Source of the DNA: Klebsiella africana | GTDB lineage: Bacteria > Pseudomonadota > Gammaproteobacteria > Enterobacterales > Enterobacteriaceae | Length of the DNA: 64,000 nt | Assembly: GCF_020526085.1 (NCBI RefSeq) | Contig: NZ_CP084874.1 | Location: 1,860,001-1,924,000 of the forward strand | Direction: 5' to 3' | Shown: positions 30,820 through 42,472 of the stretch, piece after piece | Layout: each line of letters opens with the position of its first letter | How positions within the stretch are numbered: position 1 is the stretch's first letter | The notes under the pieces: generated by a model | The model's input: the letters and a program-made list of their open reading frames with translations, nothing else | Database searches by the model: none | What the model was told of the DNA's origin: nothing | Made by a program: the position numbers and the translations under genes

Positions 30820-32253
30820 TCACACCTTGCCGGTAAAAAGTTTTCCATCGCGCACCAGCTCGCGCGGATAGCTGTTCTTCAGTCGGGAGCCGACGCGCTT
30901 CGCCAGGCCCAGCGGGACGCCCTGGAAGGTCACAATGGTTTCATCCTGCTGCGGCGGGGTCTGCGGATAGACATCGCGCCCGCGATACCACTCCTCCGCT
31001 TCATCCTGCGTCAGCTCAAAGGCACCCTGCGGCGCGGCAAAGGCGATAATCGCCTCATGCTGCCAGCGGTAACCCTTATTGTGCAGCTCCGCCAGGCGCA
31101 CGCCGATGCGAGAAAAACGCACCTTGCCAAACAGAGGCTCCATCGACTGCGGAAATAGCCACAGCTCTTTATCCCGCTGCCACAGCGTATGGCTTGCATC
31201 CCATTCCAGCCCAACAGCCCTGGCGGCGGTAGTCGCCGCGGCAGCTTCCCGCCCTTTTAGCGGAACAAACGGGAATTTGCCGACCTTATAGCCTGGCGCC
31301 GGGAGCGGATCGATCGCCGCCGTTTTGCGCAGCCGCGCGACAAAGAAGCCTTCGCAATCGTAGATTTGCGGAAAGACGTGCAGAAAACCTTCAGCAGTTA
31401 AAGCGTCGACCGCGCCGGGAAACAGCTCTCCCAGCGGCTGGATCTCCACCGCCTGCGGATAGCGGGACAGCAGCCACTCAATGACTGATTGATTTTCTTC
31501 GCAATTCAGGGTGCAGGTGGAATACACCAGCGTCCCGCCAGGGCGCAGAGCATGGAAGGCGCTGTCGATAAGCTCGCGCTGGGTGGCGGCGATGTCGAGG
31601 TTACTCTCCGGCGACCAGTTTTTCAGCGCGTCAGCGTCTTTACGTACCACGCCTTCGCCGGAGCAGGGGGCATCAAGCAGGATGGCGTCAAAGGCTTCGG
31701 GCAAGGCCGCGCCGAACACCCGACCGTCGAAATGGGTCAGGGCGACGTTGCTGATGCCGCAGCGGCTAATGTTGGCATGCAGCACTTTCACCCGGCTGGC
31801 AGAGAATTCATTGGCGAGAATGCCGCCGGCGTTGCGCATTCTGGCGGCAATTTGGGTCGTCTTTGACCCTGGGGCGGCGGCAACGTCCATTACCCGACCG
31901 GGCTGCTCATTATCGGCGAACAGGGCGGCGACCGGCAGCATCGAACTGGCTTCCTGAATATAGAACAGACCGCTGAGATGTTCGGCAGTACTGCCCAGCG
32001 GCAGCGCGTCGTCATCCTCTCGCTCGATCCAGAATCCTTCTGCGCACCAGGGCACCGGCGTGAGCTGCCAGCCATAGGGGGCGACCAGAGAGAGGAAATC
32101 ATCGACGCTGATTTTCAGCGTATTAACGCGAATACTGCGGCGTAGCGGGCGCTGACAGGCGGCGATAAAGTCGTCGAACGAGAGATGCGCTGGCATGGCC
32201 GCGCGCATTTGAGCGAGAAACGCTTCAGGGAAATAGACAGTATTTTCAGCCAC
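30820..32253 (-). CDS. rsmF: 16S rRNA m5C1407 methyltransferase RsmF
   Basis: SAM-dependent methyltransferase that makes 5-methylcytosine at position 1407 of 16S rRNA. The 477-residue protein has the SAM site [19 protein letters not shown], the motif IV cysteine in DAPCSGEG and the catalytic motif VI cysteine in STCTLN. A C-terminal PUA-like domain follows. The length agrees with E. coli (479). It is the upstream gene of an rsmF-yebV-yebW strand run. Confidence 0.96.
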   Translation of the reverse strand: MAENTVYFPEAFLAQMRAAMPAHLSFDDFIAACQRPLRRSIRVNTLKISVDDFLSLVAPYGWQLTPVPWCAEGFWIEREDDDALPLGSTAEHLSGLFYIQEASSMLPVAALFADNEQPGRVMDVAAAPGSKTTQIAARMRNAGGILANEFSASRVKVLHANISRCGISNVALTHFDGRVFGAALPEAFDAILLDAPCSGEGVVRKDADALKNWSPESNLDIAATQRELIDSAFHALRPGGTLVYSTCTLNCEENQSVIEWLLSRYPQAVEIQPLGELFPGAVDALTAEGFLHVFPQIYDCEGFFVARLRKTAAIDPLPAPGYKVGKFPFVPLKGREAAAATTAARAVGLEWDASHTLWQRDKELWLFPQSMEPLFGKVRFSRIGVRLAELHNKGYRWQHEAIIAFAAPQGAFELTQDEAEEWYRGRDVYPQTPPQQDETIVTFQGVPLGLAKRVGSRLKNSYPRELVRDGKLFTGKV

Positions 32254-32381
32254 AGGCAGCGCACCACAGAAAAAAAGGGTGCGTAGTTTAGCATAAACGC
32301 CCCGGTGCGGGACACCGGGGCGTGCGTTTGGTCATCTTCCCGCCTCCGGATATGGCCGGGGCGGGAGAAGGGGAGAGGGCA

Positions 32382-35015
32382 TTACTGTGGCAAGGCAGTG
32401 CCCCATTCCCGCCACTCTTTCGGCTCGCTCTCCTGCAGCAGGAAATGCTTGCCATCCTGGGCCTTCGGCGCCAACGGCGTCCCCGGCGGTGTGGCAAAGG
32501 CGATCCCGCCGCGGATAAACTGATTGAAGGTGCCGGTTTTCACTACCCCGCCAATCAGACCGAAGTCGAGGCTGTAACCTGAGGCCAGCCAGAACACCGA
32601 GTTATTGCGTACCAGGTACTGGTAGCGCTTACTGATGCGCAGTTTCACCATCACCCGGTCAGACATCGAGCCCAGCGACAGTCCGGTGACCGTTCCCACT
32701 TCCAGCCCGCGGAACAGAACTGGCGTACCGATGCCGAGCGAACCGGCTTCTGGGGCTTCCACCACGATGTTCAGACCGTCGATATAACGCGAATCGCTAA
32801 TCGTCGTATCCTGGATCTCAAAATCCCGTCGTGCCGGGCCGCGGCCGGGCTCCACGTTGATATAGGACTGGAACAGGGTGTCCAGATGCTCGACGCCCGC
32901 GGCGGAGATTTGCGGCGTGATCACTGAGAAGCGGGTCCCGGCGCGGGCGAAGGTGCCAACGTATTCCGGATAGAGCACCGCTTTCGCCTGTACCTCGTTT
33001 TTGGCGGTGATAAGCTCCAACGACTGGATCTGACCGATATCAATGCCAAGGTAACGAATCGGCATCCCGGCCGCCATTTTCCCGGCGTCGAATGCATGCA
33101 GGGTGATCTGGCCGCCCACCGCGCGCGCCGCCGTTTCAGATGCATAAAGGATACGTTTGTTGTTCAACCGCGCGTTAGCGCTACTGCCGTTGAGGTTATC
33201 AAAACTGATGGCCCCTTTAATGGCGCGCGCCAGCGGCGAGGCCTGCACGGTGAGTCCGTTACCGTCAAGTTTGACCTTCGCACCGCCTTCCGCCCAGAAG
33301 ACGCTGTTGTTGGTCAGCAGGTAGCGGTACTCCGGCTTGATATGCAGATCGATATCGAATGCATCCTTGCGTGGTTTCACAGCGATGATCTCGCCGACGG
33401 CAAATTTACGATACAGCACCACCGAACCGGCCTGAACATCAGGCAGGGTTTCCGCAGTGAGGCTTAACGTGGTGGTCGGTACTTCGCTCAGACTGTTTTC
33501 CTGCGCCTTTTCGAGGTTAGCGTACAGCGGATAACTGCTCTGCATTTCGCCTTTTTCACCCGGGATCACCCGAATTCCGCCGTTAATCCACTCGCTGGCG
33601 CTGGCGCCCAGCACCTGGACACCGTCGAGCCCCACTTTGACATCCAGACGACTATTCACCACAAACTTGCTGTCGCCGCGAATAAGATCGCGGTACTCCG
33701 GGGCAATGGCCACCTGGAAAGTTACCCCTTTGGCCGTCAGTTTACGCTCCAGCACCTGGCCGACCTTTACTCCGTGCAGCACCAGCGGCTGACCGCCATC
33801 GATGCCGTAGCTCTCCGGCGCCCAAAGTGTGACAGTGGCAACGTTGGGCTCATCCAGCAGCGCTTTATCCGCCGGCATCACCGAGAAATGATTGCGTGGC
33901 TCGCCTTCGCCGGGCACCAGCTCAAAGGTATTGCCGGTGAGCAGGGCACTGACGCTGGGGTTGTCGAGGGAGAGCTTCGGCTTCTTCATCTGAATCAACG
34001 TTTTTTCCCGCAGCAGCGTCACCACGCTCGGGTCGACGGTCATCTCGCCAGTGACTTTGCCGCCGGGATTAAGATTCAGTTTGCTTAACTGGCCCACTTC
34101 CAGCCCCTGATACATCAGCGGCGTCGAGCCCGCTTTCAGGCCATCGCCGTCAGGCAGATCCAAAGTGACCACCACGCCGCGCTGGCTGTGCGCCAGATCT
34201 TCGTACAGGTGATATTCATCATTTTGCGAGGCGACCTGCGAGTCGCCGGGAGAGTCAAAGGCGATAGCACCGTTCACCAGCGCGGACAGGTTTTCCAGCT
34301 GCACTTTGGCCCCGCTCAGGCCGACATCGGCCTTGACACCGGAGACGTTCCAGAAGCGGCTGCCTTTTTTCACCAGGTTGGTAAACCGGCGCTCGATCAG
34401 CACATCAATGGTCACCCCCTGATTATTGGCATTCAGGGTGTAGTCATACACCCGCCCGACCGGGATCTTGCGGAAATAAACCAGCGAGCCGCTGTTCAGA
34501 GAGCCAAGATCCGGCGCCTGCAGATGGATCATCAGCTCGCCGTTGTTGATGCGGTATTTCGGCTGGGTATCGAGGGCGACGAAGTGATCTTCGGGCTCAC
34601 CTTTGCCCGGCATCATGCCGATGTAGTTCCCGCCCACCAGCGCATCAAGGCCCGATACGCCAGCCAAAGAGGCTTTCGGCGTGACCAGCCAGAACTGGGT
34701 CTCCTTGCGCAGCGCATCTTTCATATCGCGTTTGATGCTGGCCGAAACCTCAATCTTACTCAGATCCTTACTGAGGCTAATATCCTGGACGGTGCCGACC
34801 TCAACCCCCTGATAGCGGATCGGCGTCCGTCCCGGCACGATGCCGTTCGCGGACTGGAAATCAATCGTAATCGTCGAACCGCGGTCGTCAAAGCTGGTCC
34901 AGATAAGCCAGGCGGCAATCAGCAGCGCGATGACCGGCAGCAGCCAAAATGGCGAAATACGGCGTTTGGTTTTTATTCTGGCTTCAGTCTGCGAAGCGGG
35001 CGTTTCCTGACTCAT
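32382..35015 (-). CDS. letB: Intermembrane lipid transport protein LetB (seven MCE domains)
   Basis: Forms a hydrophobic tunnel across the periplasm that moves lipids between inner and outer membranes. The chosen start [19 protein letters not shown] gives 877 residues, as in E. coli. One N-terminal membrane anchor ([20 protein letters not shown]) is followed by seven MCE repeats. They are recognisable by recurring patterns such as [39 protein letters not shown] and [13 protein letters not shown]. The start lies inside the end of letA (32-base overlap), so the pair is translationally coupled. Confidence 0.96.
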   Translation of the reverse strand: MSQETPASQTEARIKTKRRISPFWLLPVIALLIAAWLIWTSFDDRGSTITIDFQSANGIVPGRTPIRYQGVEVGTVQDISLSKDLSKIEVSASIKRDMKDALRKETQFWLVTPKASLAGVSGLDALVGGNYIGMMPGKGEPEDHFVALDTQPKYRINNGELMIHLQAPDLGSLNSGSLVYFRKIPVGRVYDYTLNANNQGVTIDVLIERRFTNLVKKGSRFWNVSGVKADVGLSGAKVQLENLSALVNGAIAFDSPGDSQVASQNDEYHLYEDLAHSQRGVVVTLDLPDGDGLKAGSTPLMYQGLEVGQLSKLNLNPGGKVTGEMTVDPSVVTLLREKTLIQMKKPKLSLDNPSVSALLTGNTFELVPGEGEPRNHFSVMPADKALLDEPNVATVTLWAPESYGIDGGQPLVLHGVKVGQVLERKLTAKGVTFQVAIAPEYRDLIRGDSKFVVNSRLDVKVGLDGVQVLGASASEWINGGIRVIPGEKGEMQSSYPLYANLEKAQENSLSEVPTTTLSLTAETLPDVQAGSVVLYRKFAVGEIIAVKPRKDAFDIDLHIKPEYRYLLTNNSVFWAEGGAKVKLDGNGLTVQASPLARAIKGAISFDNLNGSSANARLNNKRILYASETAARAVGGQITLHAFDAGKMAAGMPIRYLGIDIGQIQSLELITAKNEVQAKAVLYPEYVGTFARAGTRFSVITPQISAAGVEHLDTLFQSYINVEPGRGPARRDFEIQDTTISDSRYIDGLNIVVEAPEAGSLGIGTPVLFRGLEVGTVTGLSLGSMSDRVMVKLRISKRYQYLVRNNSVFWLASGYSLDFGLIGGVVKTGTFNQFIRGGIAFATPPGTPLAPKAQDGKHFLLQESEPKEWREWGTALPQ

Positions 35016-36267
35016 GTGCGTCCCAAAGTAAGCGGCTGTCCAGCCATTCAACTGCAAGAATAGTTAAAATTACCGCGCCGCCAAAGTAAACCGCAGCCGG
35101 CCCCATGGTGAAGGCGAGGAGCTGATCGCGATTTATTAGCGACATGGTGAGTGAGATAACAAACAGATCCAGCATCGACCAACGGCCAATCCAGGTGATT
35201 AGCCGCAGCAGCAGGATGCGGGTGCGCAGGCCCTGCTCGCACTTGAATTGTATGCTGACCAGCAGGGTAAATAACACTATAACTTTGGTGAATGGCACCA
35301 AAATACTGGCGATGAACACCACGCCGGCAATGGCGACATTGCTGCTGGCCAGGGAGATAATCCCGGAAAGGATTGTGTCGTCCTGGCGTGCGCCATTGAC
35401 ATAAATGATGGAGATGGGCAGCAGGTTGGCGGGCAAGAGGAAAATCAGCGAGGCTATCAGCGCCGCCCAGCTGCGCTGCAAGCTCTGAGGCCGGCGATGA
35501 TGCAGCGGCGTGTGGCAGCGCCGACAGCGGCCGCGCGCGTCGCGATAGCCGGTGTAGTGGCAGCCGGTGCACACCTGCAGATTATTATCGGCGCGGGTCG
35601 CCGGACGCTCGGGATAGAAACGCTCCCATAGCTCTTCGACGTTCATATGAATAAGCGTCAGGATGCTCAGCAGTGTCAGGGAGATAAACGCCACCAGGCC
35701 GATGCCCGGCTGGAGGAAGGCGTAATCCTGCACCTTGATGGAGGCGACGCCGATGCCCACCAGATAGATATCCAGCATCACCCACTCTTTGAGCTTGCCG
35801 AGCATCAGCAACACCGGGCGTAGGTTCATTCCCAACACGTTGCCCAGCCAGAGATAGCTGATGGAGACGACCAGCAGCACTGGCGCGACCACCGCGCAAA
35901 ATAGCACCATGGCGGCGGTAATAGGGTCGCCCTGCGCGGTCATCTGCCAGATCCCCTGCAGGACGTTGGCATCAATGCGCATCCCCAGCAGGTGCAGGCG
36001 CAGCAGAGGTTCGGACCAGGCAAAAGGCATTAACAACAGCATCGCGAGGGCCATGCTGCCCAGACGCGTGAGTGACCAGTCGCGGCCATCTCGCACCTTT
36101 GCGTGACAGCGTGGACACCAGGCGCTTTGGTTGCGTTTGAGCACCGGTAGGCGAAAGAGCATGTCACACTGGGTACAGCGCTGATAATGCGTATAGGGAA
36201 GCGGCGTGCTGATGGTATGCACAACCATCTTATTCGCAGGTTTCAGAGTGGATGTTTTTATCGGCAT
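34984..36267 (-). CDS. letA: Inner-membrane protein LetA
   Basis: PqiA-family membrane protein that works with LetB in lipid transport. The 427-residue protein has two PqiA modules. Each opens with zinc-ribbon cysteines (CTQCDMLF...CPRCHAK and CTGCHYTG...CRRCHTP) and is followed by about four membrane segments. The C-terminus [16 protein letters not shown] is as in E. coli. It leads the letAB operon and is divergent from msrC. Confidence 0.96.
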   Translation of the reverse strand: MPIKTSTLKPANKMVVHTISTPLPYTHYQRCTQCDMLFRLPVLKRNQSAWCPRCHAKVRDGRDWSLTRLGSMALAMLLLMPFAWSEPLLRLHLLGMRIDANVLQGIWQMTAQGDPITAAMVLFCAVVAPVLLVVSISYLWLGNVLGMNLRPVLLMLGKLKEWVMLDIYLVGIGVASIKVQDYAFLQPGIGLVAFISLTLLSILTLIHMNVEELWERFYPERPATRADNNLQVCTGCHYTGYRDARGRCRRCHTPLHHRRPQSLQRSWAALIASLIFLLPANLLPISIIYVNGARQDDTILSGIISLASSNVAIAGVVFIASILVPFTKVIVLFTLLVSIQFKCEQGLRTRILLLRLITWIGRWSMLDLFVISLTMSLINRDQLLAFTMGPAAVYFGGAVILTILAVEWLDSRLLWDAHESGNARFAD

Positions 36268-36399
36268 TTATTACGTACAGGAATGAATGTATCTAACTAT
36301 CTTAACCTATGAATGAATTCATCTTGAGCCCAAGCGCATTTAATGCTTATTTTAGTAGGCTGTACGTATCAGGCAGTAAGACAACAAAGTGAAGATATA

Positions 36400-36897
36400 A
36401 TGAGCAAAACAGAATTTTACGCGGATCTGAACCGCGATTTCCAGGCATTAATGGCAGGTGAAACCAGTTTTCTGGCGATGATCGCCAATACCAGCGCGCT
36501 GCTGTTTGAGCGGCTGACCGAGGTCAACTGGGCCGGTTTTTATCTTCTGGAAGGCGATACCCTGGTACTGGGGCCATTCCAGGGCAAACTGGCCTGTGTG
36601 CGGATCCCGGTCGGGCGCGGCGTGTGCGGCGCGGCGGTGGCCCAAGGCCAGGTCCAGCGCGTCGAGGACGTCCACGCCTTTGACGGCCACATTGCCTGCG
36701 ATGCCGCCAGTAATTCGGAAATTGTCTTCCCTCTGCGCGTTAACGACCAGATTATCGGCGTGCTGGATATCGACAGTCCGGTGTACAGCCGCTTCACTGC
36801 TGAAGATGAGCAGGGTCTGAGCACGCTGGTCGCGCAACTGGAAAAACTTATCGCGGCCACGGATTATCAAAAAATCTTTACCCGTGTCGTGGGATAA
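36400..36897 (+). CDS. msrC: Free methionine-(R)-sulfoxide reductase
   Basis: GAF-domain enzyme that reduces free methionine-R-sulfoxide in the cytoplasm. The 165-residue protein MSKTEFYADLNRDFQALMAG equals E. coli MsrC. Catalytic cysteines are visible in LACVRIPVGRGVCGAAV and HIACDAASNSEIV. An in-frame earlier start at 36343 lacks family support. proQ follows 97 bases later. Confidence 0.95.
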   Translation: MSKTEFYADLNRDFQALMAGETSFLAMIANTSALLFERLTEVNWAGFYLLEGDTLVLGPFQGKLACVRIPVGRGVCGAAVAQGQVQRVEDVHAFDGHIACDAASNSEIVFPLRVNDQIIGVLDIDSPVYSRFTAEDEQGLSTLVAQLEKLIAATDYQKIFTRVVG

Positions 36898-36994
36898 TCA
36901 ACGGATAACGTAGCATTTAGCGAGGACGTCATTATAATGTCGCCTGTTCATGCCTGCGGCTTGTTGGCTACGTCCGTTGTAATCAGGAAATTTC

Positions 36995-37672
36995 ATGGAA
37001 AATCAACCTAAGTTGAATAGCAGTAAAGAAGTTATCGCCTTTCTGGCCGAACGTTTCCCGCAGTGCTTTAGCGCTGAAGGTGAAGCGCGCCCCCTGAAAA
37101 TCGGAATTTTTCAGGATCTCGTTGAGCGAGTGGGTGGTGAGATGAATCTCAGCAAAACCCAGCTTCGCGCTGCATTACGTCTCTACACGTCCAGCTGGCG
37201 TTATTTGTACGGCGTAAAAGCCGGCGCTATCCGCGTCGATCTCGATGGCAATCCGTGCGGCGAACTGGAAGAACAGCACATTGCCCATGCGCGCCAGCAG
37301 CTGGAAGAAGCGAAAGCTCGCGTTCAGGCGCAGCGCGCTGCCCAGCAGGCGAAAAAACGCGAAGCCGCCGCGGCCGCAGGCCAGCAGGATGAAGGTGTTC
37401 GCCGCGAGCGTAAACCGCGTCCTCAGCAGCCGCGTCGTAAAGAAGGTGCTGAACAGCGTAAACCGCGCCCTGTTGCGGCCAAAGCCCCACGTGAAGAGCG
37501 TCTTACTCCGGTATCGGATGTTTCCGTTCTGACCGTCGGCCAGGCGCTGAAGGTGAAAGCAGGCAATAACGCAATGGACGCCACCGTTCTGGAAATCACC
37601 AAAGATGGCGTTCGTGTACAGCTGACTTCTGGTATGTCAATGATTGTACGCGCAGAACACCTGGTGTTCTGA
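36995..37672 (+). CDS. proQ: RNA chaperone ProQ
   Basis: Global RNA-binding protein that stabilises many small RNAs and mRNA 3' ends. The 225-residue protein has the N-terminal FinO/ProQ domain (1 to about 120, with [21 protein letters not shown]), a basic, low-complexity linker ([16 protein letters not shown]) and a C-terminal Tudor-like domain ([11 protein letters not shown] to AEHLVF). E. coli ProQ is 232 residues; the difference lies in the linker. prc begins 19 bases after the stop. Confidence 0.97.
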   Translation: MENQPKLNSSKEVIAFLAERFPQCFSAEGEARPLKIGIFQDLVERVGGEMNLSKTQLRAALRLYTSSWRYLYGVKAGAIRVDLDGNPCGELEEQHIAHARQQLEEAKARVQAQRAAQQAKKREAAAAAGQQDEGVRRERKPRPQQPRRKEGAEQRKPRPVAAKAPREERLTPVSDVSVLTVGQALKVKAGNNAMDATVLEITKDGVRVQLTSGMSMIVRAEHLVF

Positions 37673-37691
37673 AACGGAGGCCGGGCCAGGC

Positions 37692-39740
37692 ATGAACACA
37701 TTTTTTAAAATCACCGCGCTTGCGGGCCTGCTGGTAATAGCAGGCCAGGCTTTCGCTGTTGATGACATAACCCGCGCAGATCAAATCCCCGTGCTGAAAG
37801 AAGAGCCGCAGCACGCGACGGTAAGCGAGCGCGTGACGTCGCGCTTTACCCGCTCTCACTACCGTCAGTTTGATCTCGACAACGCCTTCTCGGCAAAGAT
37901 TTTTGACCGATATTTGAACCTGCTGGATTACAGCCACAATGTGCTGCTGGCCAGTGATGTGGCGAAGTTTGCGGCTAAAAAAGAGCAAATCGGCGACGAA
38001 CTGCGCACCGGGAAACTGGACGTCTTCTACGACCTCTACAACCTGGGGCAGCAGCGTCGCTTCGAGCGCTATCAGTATGCGCTGAAGGTGCTGGAACGTC
38101 CGATGGACTTTACCGGCAACGACAATTTCAATCTTGACCGTTCCAAAGCGCCGTGGCCAAAAGACGAGGCCGAGCTGAATAAGTTGTGGGACGCTAAGGT
38201 TAAATTTGACCAGTTAAGCCTGAAGCTGGCGGGTAAAGACGATAAAGAGATCCGCGACACCTTAACCCGTCGCTATAAGTTTGCGATCCGTCGTCTGGCG
38301 CAAACCAACAGCGAAGATGTCTTCTCGCTGGCGATGACCGCCTTCGCTCGCGAAATCGACCCGCACACCAACTACCTGTCGCCGCGCAATACCGAGCAGT
38401 TCAATACCGAGATGAGCCTCTCTCTTGAGGGGATCGGCGCCGTGCTGCAAATGGATGATGACTACACCGTCATTAATTCTCTGGTGGCGGGCGGTCCGGC
38501 CGCGAAGAGCAAAGCGATCAGCGTCGGCGATCGCATCGTTGGCGTTGGCCAGACCGGGAAGCCGATGGTTGATGTTATCGGCTGGCGTCTGGATGACGTC
38601 GTGGCGCTGATTAAAGGGCCGAAGGGCAGCAAGGTTCGCCTTGAAATCCTGCCGGCCGGTAAAGGAGCCAAGACGCGTATCGTCACCCTGACCCGCGAAC
38701 GCATCCGTCTGGAAGATCGCGCGGTGAAGATGTCGGTGAAAACCGTCGGTAAAGAAAAAGTCGGCGTGCTGGATATTCCGGGCTTTTACGTTGGCCTGAC
38801 CGATGACGTGAAAGTGCAGCTGCAGAAGCTGGAAAAGCAGAACGTCAGCAGCATCGTCATCGACCTGCGCAGCAACGGCGGCGGGGCGCTGACCGAGGCG
38901 GTATCGCTCTCGGGGCTGTTTATTCCGTCCGGCCCGGTGGTGCAGGTGCGGGATAACAATGGCAAGGTGCGCGAAGACAGCGACAACGATGGCGTGGTCT
39001 ATTACAAAGGGCCGCTGGTGGTGCTGGTTGACCGCTTTAGCGCCTCGGCGTCTGAAATCTTCGCCGCGGCGATGCAGGATTATGGCCGCGCGCTGATCGT
39101 TGGCGAACCGACCTTTGGTAAAGGGACTGTACAGCAGTATCGCTCGTTGAATCGCATCTACGATCAGATGCTGCGTCCGGACTGGCCGGCGTTAGGCTCC
39201 GTCCAGTACACCATCCAGAAGTTCTACCGGATTAACGGCGGCAGTACCCAGCGCAAAGGCGTGACGCCGGATATCATGATGCCAACCGGCAATGAAGATC
39301 GCGAAACCGGCGAGCAGTATGAAGACAACGCTCTGCCGTGGGACAGTATCAATGCGGCCACCTATGTGAAGTCCGGAGATCTGACCCCGTTTGGACCGGA
39401 GCTGCTCAAGCGCCACGACGAGCGCATTGCGCAGGATCCGGAGTTCCAGTACATCATGAAGGATATTGCCCGTTATAACGCGATGAAAGACAAGCGTAAC
39501 ATCGTCTCTCTGAACTACGCCCAGCGTGAGAAAGAGAACGAAGAGGATGATGCGATTCGTCTGGCGCGGATTAACGATCGCCTGAAACGCGAAGGCAAAC
39601 CGCCATTGAAAAAACTGGACGATCTGCCGAAGGATTATCAGGAACCGGACCCGTATCTTGATGAAACGGTCCACATCGCGGTCGACCTGGCGCATCTTGA
39701 AAAAGCGCGCCCGGCAGTAGAACCGCCGGCCAGTAAATAA
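37692..39740 (+). CDS. prc: Tail-specific protease Prc (Tsp)
   Basis: Periplasmic protease that trims FtsI and degrades proteins with nonpolar C-termini, including the endopeptidase MepS with help from NlpI. The start at 37692 gives 682 residues, as in E. coli, with a signal peptide MNTFFKITALAGLLVIAGQ. A PDZ domain spans about 240-320. The catalytic serine lies in VDRFSASASEIF and the lysine in EPTFGKGTVQQ. It is co-transcribed with proQ and followed by a terminator. Confidence 0.97.
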   Translation: MNTFFKITALAGLLVIAGQAFAVDDITRADQIPVLKEEPQHATVSERVTSRFTRSHYRQFDLDNAFSAKIFDRYLNLLDYSHNVLLASDVAKFAAKKEQIGDELRTGKLDVFYDLYNLGQQRRFERYQYALKVLERPMDFTGNDNFNLDRSKAPWPKDEAELNKLWDAKVKFDQLSLKLAGKDDKEIRDTLTRRYKFAIRRLAQTNSEDVFSLAMTAFAREIDPHTNYLSPRNTEQFNTEMSLSLEGIGAVLQMDDDYTVINSLVAGGPAAKSKAISVGDRIVGVGQTGKPMVDVIGWRLDDVVALIKGPKGSKVRLEILPAGKGAKTRIVTLTRERIRLEDRAVKMSVKTVGKEKVGVLDIPGFYVGLTDDVKVQLQKLEKQNVSSIVIDLRSNGGGALTEAVSLSGLFIPSGPVVQVRDNNGKVREDSDNDGVVYYKGPLVVLVDRFSASASEIFAAAMQDYGRALIVGEPTFGKGTVQQYRSLNRIYDQMLRPDWPALGSVQYTIQKFYRINGGSTQRKGVTPDIMMPTGNEDRETGEQYEDNALPWDSINAATYVKSGDLTPFGPELLKRHDERIAQDPEFQYIMKDIARYNAMKDKRNIVSLNYAQREKENEEDDAIRLARINDRLKREGKPPLKKLDDLPKDYQEPDPYLDETVHIAVDLAHLEKARPAVEPPASK

Positions 39741-39746
39741 GTCGCT

Positions 39747-39778
39747 AACGGGCACCTCAGAAGGTGCCCGTTTTTTTT
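39747..39778 (+). terminator. Terminator after prc
   Basis: AACGGGCACCT and AGGTGCCCGTT form an 11-base stem with a short loop and eight T residues. Confidence 0.92.
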
Positions 39779-39974
39779 CGAGCTTTGTCATCGCCATTCA
39801 GCTCAGCTAACAAAATGTCAACCTGATCAGCCGCTGTCAGCAAGATGCTACAAAATGTAAAGTTGTGTTTTTATCGTGACTTAGCGGGGGTTGATGGTTG
39901 AAAATTGCAGCCTGACCCATACGATGTGGGTAATCGCATAGTGCGTTTTGTTAAATTGAGGTAAAAAGAAAATT

Positions 39975-40859
39975 ATGATGCGAATCGCGCTTTTCCTGCT
40001 GACGAACCTGGCAGTGATGGTCGTGTTCGGGCTGGTGTTAAGCCTCACGGGGATCCAATCCAGCAGCATGACCGGTCTGTTGATCATGGCCCTGCTGTTC
40101 GGCTTCGGTGGTTCTATCGTTTCGCTGATGATGTCGAAGTGGATGGCGCTGAAGTCTGTGGGTGGGGAAGTGATCGAGCAGCCGCGTAACGAAACGGAAC
40201 GCTGGCTGATGAACACCGTTGCACAACAGGCGCAGCAGGCGGGTATTGCCATGCCGCAGGTGGCTATTTATCACGCGCCGGATATCAATGCCTTCGCCAC
40301 CGGCGCGCGTCGCGACGCCTCGCTTGTCGCCGTCAGCACCGGGCTGCTACAAAACATGAGCCGTGATGAAGCGGAAGCGGTTATTGCCCATGAAATCAGC
40401 CACATTGCCAATGGCGACATGGTGACCATGACGCTGATTCAGGGGGTGGTAAACACCTTCGTTATCTTTATCTCGCGTGTTATTGCGCAGATTGCGGCCG
40501 GTTTCCTCGGCGGCAACCGGGAAGATGAAGGGGAGAGCAGCAATGGTAACCCGCTGATCTACTTCGCCGTCGCCACGGTGCTGGAGCTGGTGTTCGGTAT
40601 TCTGGCGAGCATTATCACCATGTGGTTCTCGCGTTACCGTGAGTTCCATGCTGACGCCGGCTCGGCGCGCCTGGTGGGCCGCGAGAAGATGATTGCTGCC
40701 CTGCAGCGTCTGAAAACCAGCTATGAGCCGCAGGAAGCCAGCAGCATGATGGCGTTCTGCATCAACGGTAAAGCGAAATCCATGAGCGAGCTGTTTATGA
40801 CTCACCCGCCGCTGGATAAGCGTATTGAAGCCCTGCGTAGCGGTGAGTATCTGAAGTAA
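39975..40859 (+). CDS. htpX: Membrane zinc protease HtpX
   Basis: M48 metalloprotease of the inner membrane that removes damaged membrane proteins together with FtsH. The 294-residue protein has two N-terminal membrane segments, the zinc motif HEISH (residues 139-143) and the third ligand region [12 protein letters not shown]. Two more hydrophobic segments lie between these. E. coli HtpX is 293 residues. CpxR control is known in E. coli; I see only a weak candidate site near 39857. Confidence 0.96.
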   Translation: MMRIALFLLTNLAVMVVFGLVLSLTGIQSSSMTGLLIMALLFGFGGSIVSLMMSKWMALKSVGGEVIEQPRNETERWLMNTVAQQAQQAGIAMPQVAIYHAPDINAFATGARRDASLVAVSTGLLQNMSRDEAEAVIAHEISHIANGDMVTMTLIQGVVNTFVIFISRVIAQIAAGFLGGNREDEGESSNGNPLIYFAVATVLELVFGILASIITMWFSRYREFHADAGSARLVGREKMIAALQRLKTSYEPQEASSMMAFCINGKAKSMSELFMTHPPLDKRIEALRSGEYLK

Positions 40860-40882
40860 TTCGTCATCTGACGCTGAAAACA

Positions 40883-40916
40883 AAAATCCGCAGCCCTCAC
40901 GCTGCGGATTTTTTTT
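40883..40916 (+). terminator. Terminator after htpX
   Basis: AAAATCCGCAGC and GCTGCGGATTTT flank a short loop, followed by more T residues. It lies between convergent htpX and yebQ and could serve both. Confidence 0.9.
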
Positions 40917-40924
40917 GCTGCCCG

Positions 40925-42295
40925 TCAGGCGGCGCGCGGCTGGGTGACGCGCAGACCGCTAATCAATGCGGCAACGGTAGCCAGGATACCGGCCAGCAGC
41001 AGGGCGGTATGGGTACCGCTGTTGCCGAGCAGGTTGAACAGCAGCGCGACCAGCGCCGCGCCGGTGCTCTGGCCGAGGAGGCGAGCGGTACCCAGCATCC
41101 CGCTGGCACCGCCGCTACGGTGGCTCGGAGCCGAGGCAACGATGGTATGGTTGTTCGGCGACTGAAACAGCCCGAAGCCGGCGCCGCACAGCGCCATGCG
41201 CCAGATGATATCCAGATCGGATGGTGATGACGGCAGCAGCGCCAGACCAAACAGGCCGCAGGCCATAATCAGCAGACCGATGGCTCCCAGCAGCCCCGCA
41301 TGGCACTTCTCAATCAAATAGCCAGCCAGCGGCGCCATTACCATGGTCGCCAGCGGCCACGGCGTCAGCAGCAGACCGGTCTCCACTTCGCTGCGCCCCA
41401 TCATCGACTGCAGGAAGAAGGGTAGGGAGACCATCGCCAGCATCTGCGCGCAGAAGGAGCAGATGGAGGTGCAGATAGACAGGGAGAAGAGCGGGATGCG
41501 CAGCAGGTCGACCGGCAGCAGCGGGACGGGCATTTTGAGCTGGCGGCGAACGAAGAAAAAGCCCACCACCAGCATGGCCGCCACCTCCGCCAGCACCAGT
41601 TGCGTGGACTGCCCCTGGGCGAAACCGCTCAGGGCGGTGATCAGCAGCCCGAAGGTGAGGGCGTTCATGATGGCGCTGGGCAGATCGAAGCGGATGATTT
41701 TGCTGCGGGCGCTGTTGGGCGGCAGAAAGCGCATTGCCAGGACAAAAGCGACAATCCCGAGCGGGACGTTAATTAAAAACAGCCATTGCCATGAGGCAAG
41801 GGAGAGGATCGCCGCGGCGATAGTCGGGCCAGCTGCCGAAGAAACAGCGACCACAAAGGAGTTAATGCCCATGCCGCGACCAAGAAAGCGCTGTGGATAA
41901 ATCAGGCGGATCAGCGCAGTGTTGACGCTCATCAGCGCGGCGCCGCCCAGCCCCTGAGCGACGCGGGCGAAGGTCAGCATTTCGAGGCTGCGCGATAGCG
42001 CGCAGGCCAGTGAGGTAAAGATAAACACCACCAGGCCTATCTTGTAAATGCGACGATAGCCGACCATGTCGCCGAGAAAAGAGAGCGGCAGCAGGGCGAT
42101 GACAATGGCGATCTGGTAGGCGTTGACGATCCAGATTGACGCCGCCGGTGAGGCATTGAGATCGCTGGCGATAGTCGGCAGCGCGACGTTGGCGATAGCC
42201 CCGTCGAGCACGGCCATGGTCAGCCCAAGCACGATGGTCAGAATGGCGCCATAGCGTTGCGGCAACGGCACGCCATCAGAAGAATTTTTATCCAT
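40925..42295 (-). CDS. yebQ: MFS transporter YebQ
   Basis: Major facilitator of the 14-segment DHA2 drug-proton antiporter group; the substrate is unknown. The chosen start MDKNSSDGVPLPQRYGAIL gives 456 residues (E. coli 457). Family motifs include MAVLDGAIANVALPTIASDL in segment 1, the loop GDMVGYRRIYKIG and GPTIAAAI in motif C. A longer in-frame reading to 42346 was not used. It is divergent from kdgR with palindromic AT-rich sites between them. Confidence 0.92.
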   Translation of the reverse strand: MDKNSSDGVPLPQRYGAILTIVLGLTMAVLDGAIANVALPTIASDLNASPAASIWIVNAYQIAIVIALLPLSFLGDMVGYRRIYKIGLVVFIFTSLACALSRSLEMLTFARVAQGLGGAALMSVNTALIRLIYPQRFLGRGMGINSFVVAVSSAAGPTIAAAILSLASWQWLFLINVPLGIVAFVLAMRFLPPNSARSKIIRFDLPSAIMNALTFGLLITALSGFAQGQSTQLVLAEVAAMLVVGFFFVRRQLKMPVPLLPVDLLRIPLFSLSICTSICSFCAQMLAMVSLPFFLQSMMGRSEVETGLLLTPWPLATMVMAPLAGYLIEKCHAGLLGAIGLLIMACGLFGLALLPSSPSDLDIIWRMALCGAGFGLFQSPNNHTIVASAPSHRSGGASGMLGTARLLGQSTGAALVALLFNLLGNSGTHTALLLAGILATVAALISGLRVTQPRAA

Positions 42296-42422
42296 GGTGA
42301 AAATGAGTCTTAAATGAAACGGTTTTTTGATTGATGAGTTTAGCATTGATTAATCCGCAGTATGTCGCAGATTTGTAACGAAGTGGCAGAAGAATGATTG
42401 CGGCGCAGAGGCAGCGAATTTA

Positions 42423-42444
42423 TAATAAAAACCGGTTCTAAATT
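42423..42444. promoter_or_regulatory. Candidate KdgR operator before kdgR
   Basis: A palindromic stretch centred on AAAACCGGTTCTAAAT lies about 30 bases before kdgR. A second related sequence, AAATGAAACGGTTTTTTG, starts at 42312 near yebQ. Both resemble the A/T-flanked KdgR sites of enterobacteria, which would fit autoregulation. The assignment is tentative. Confidence 0.4.
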
Positions 42445-42472
42445 TTATAAAACAGTTACGACGAGGTGATAA

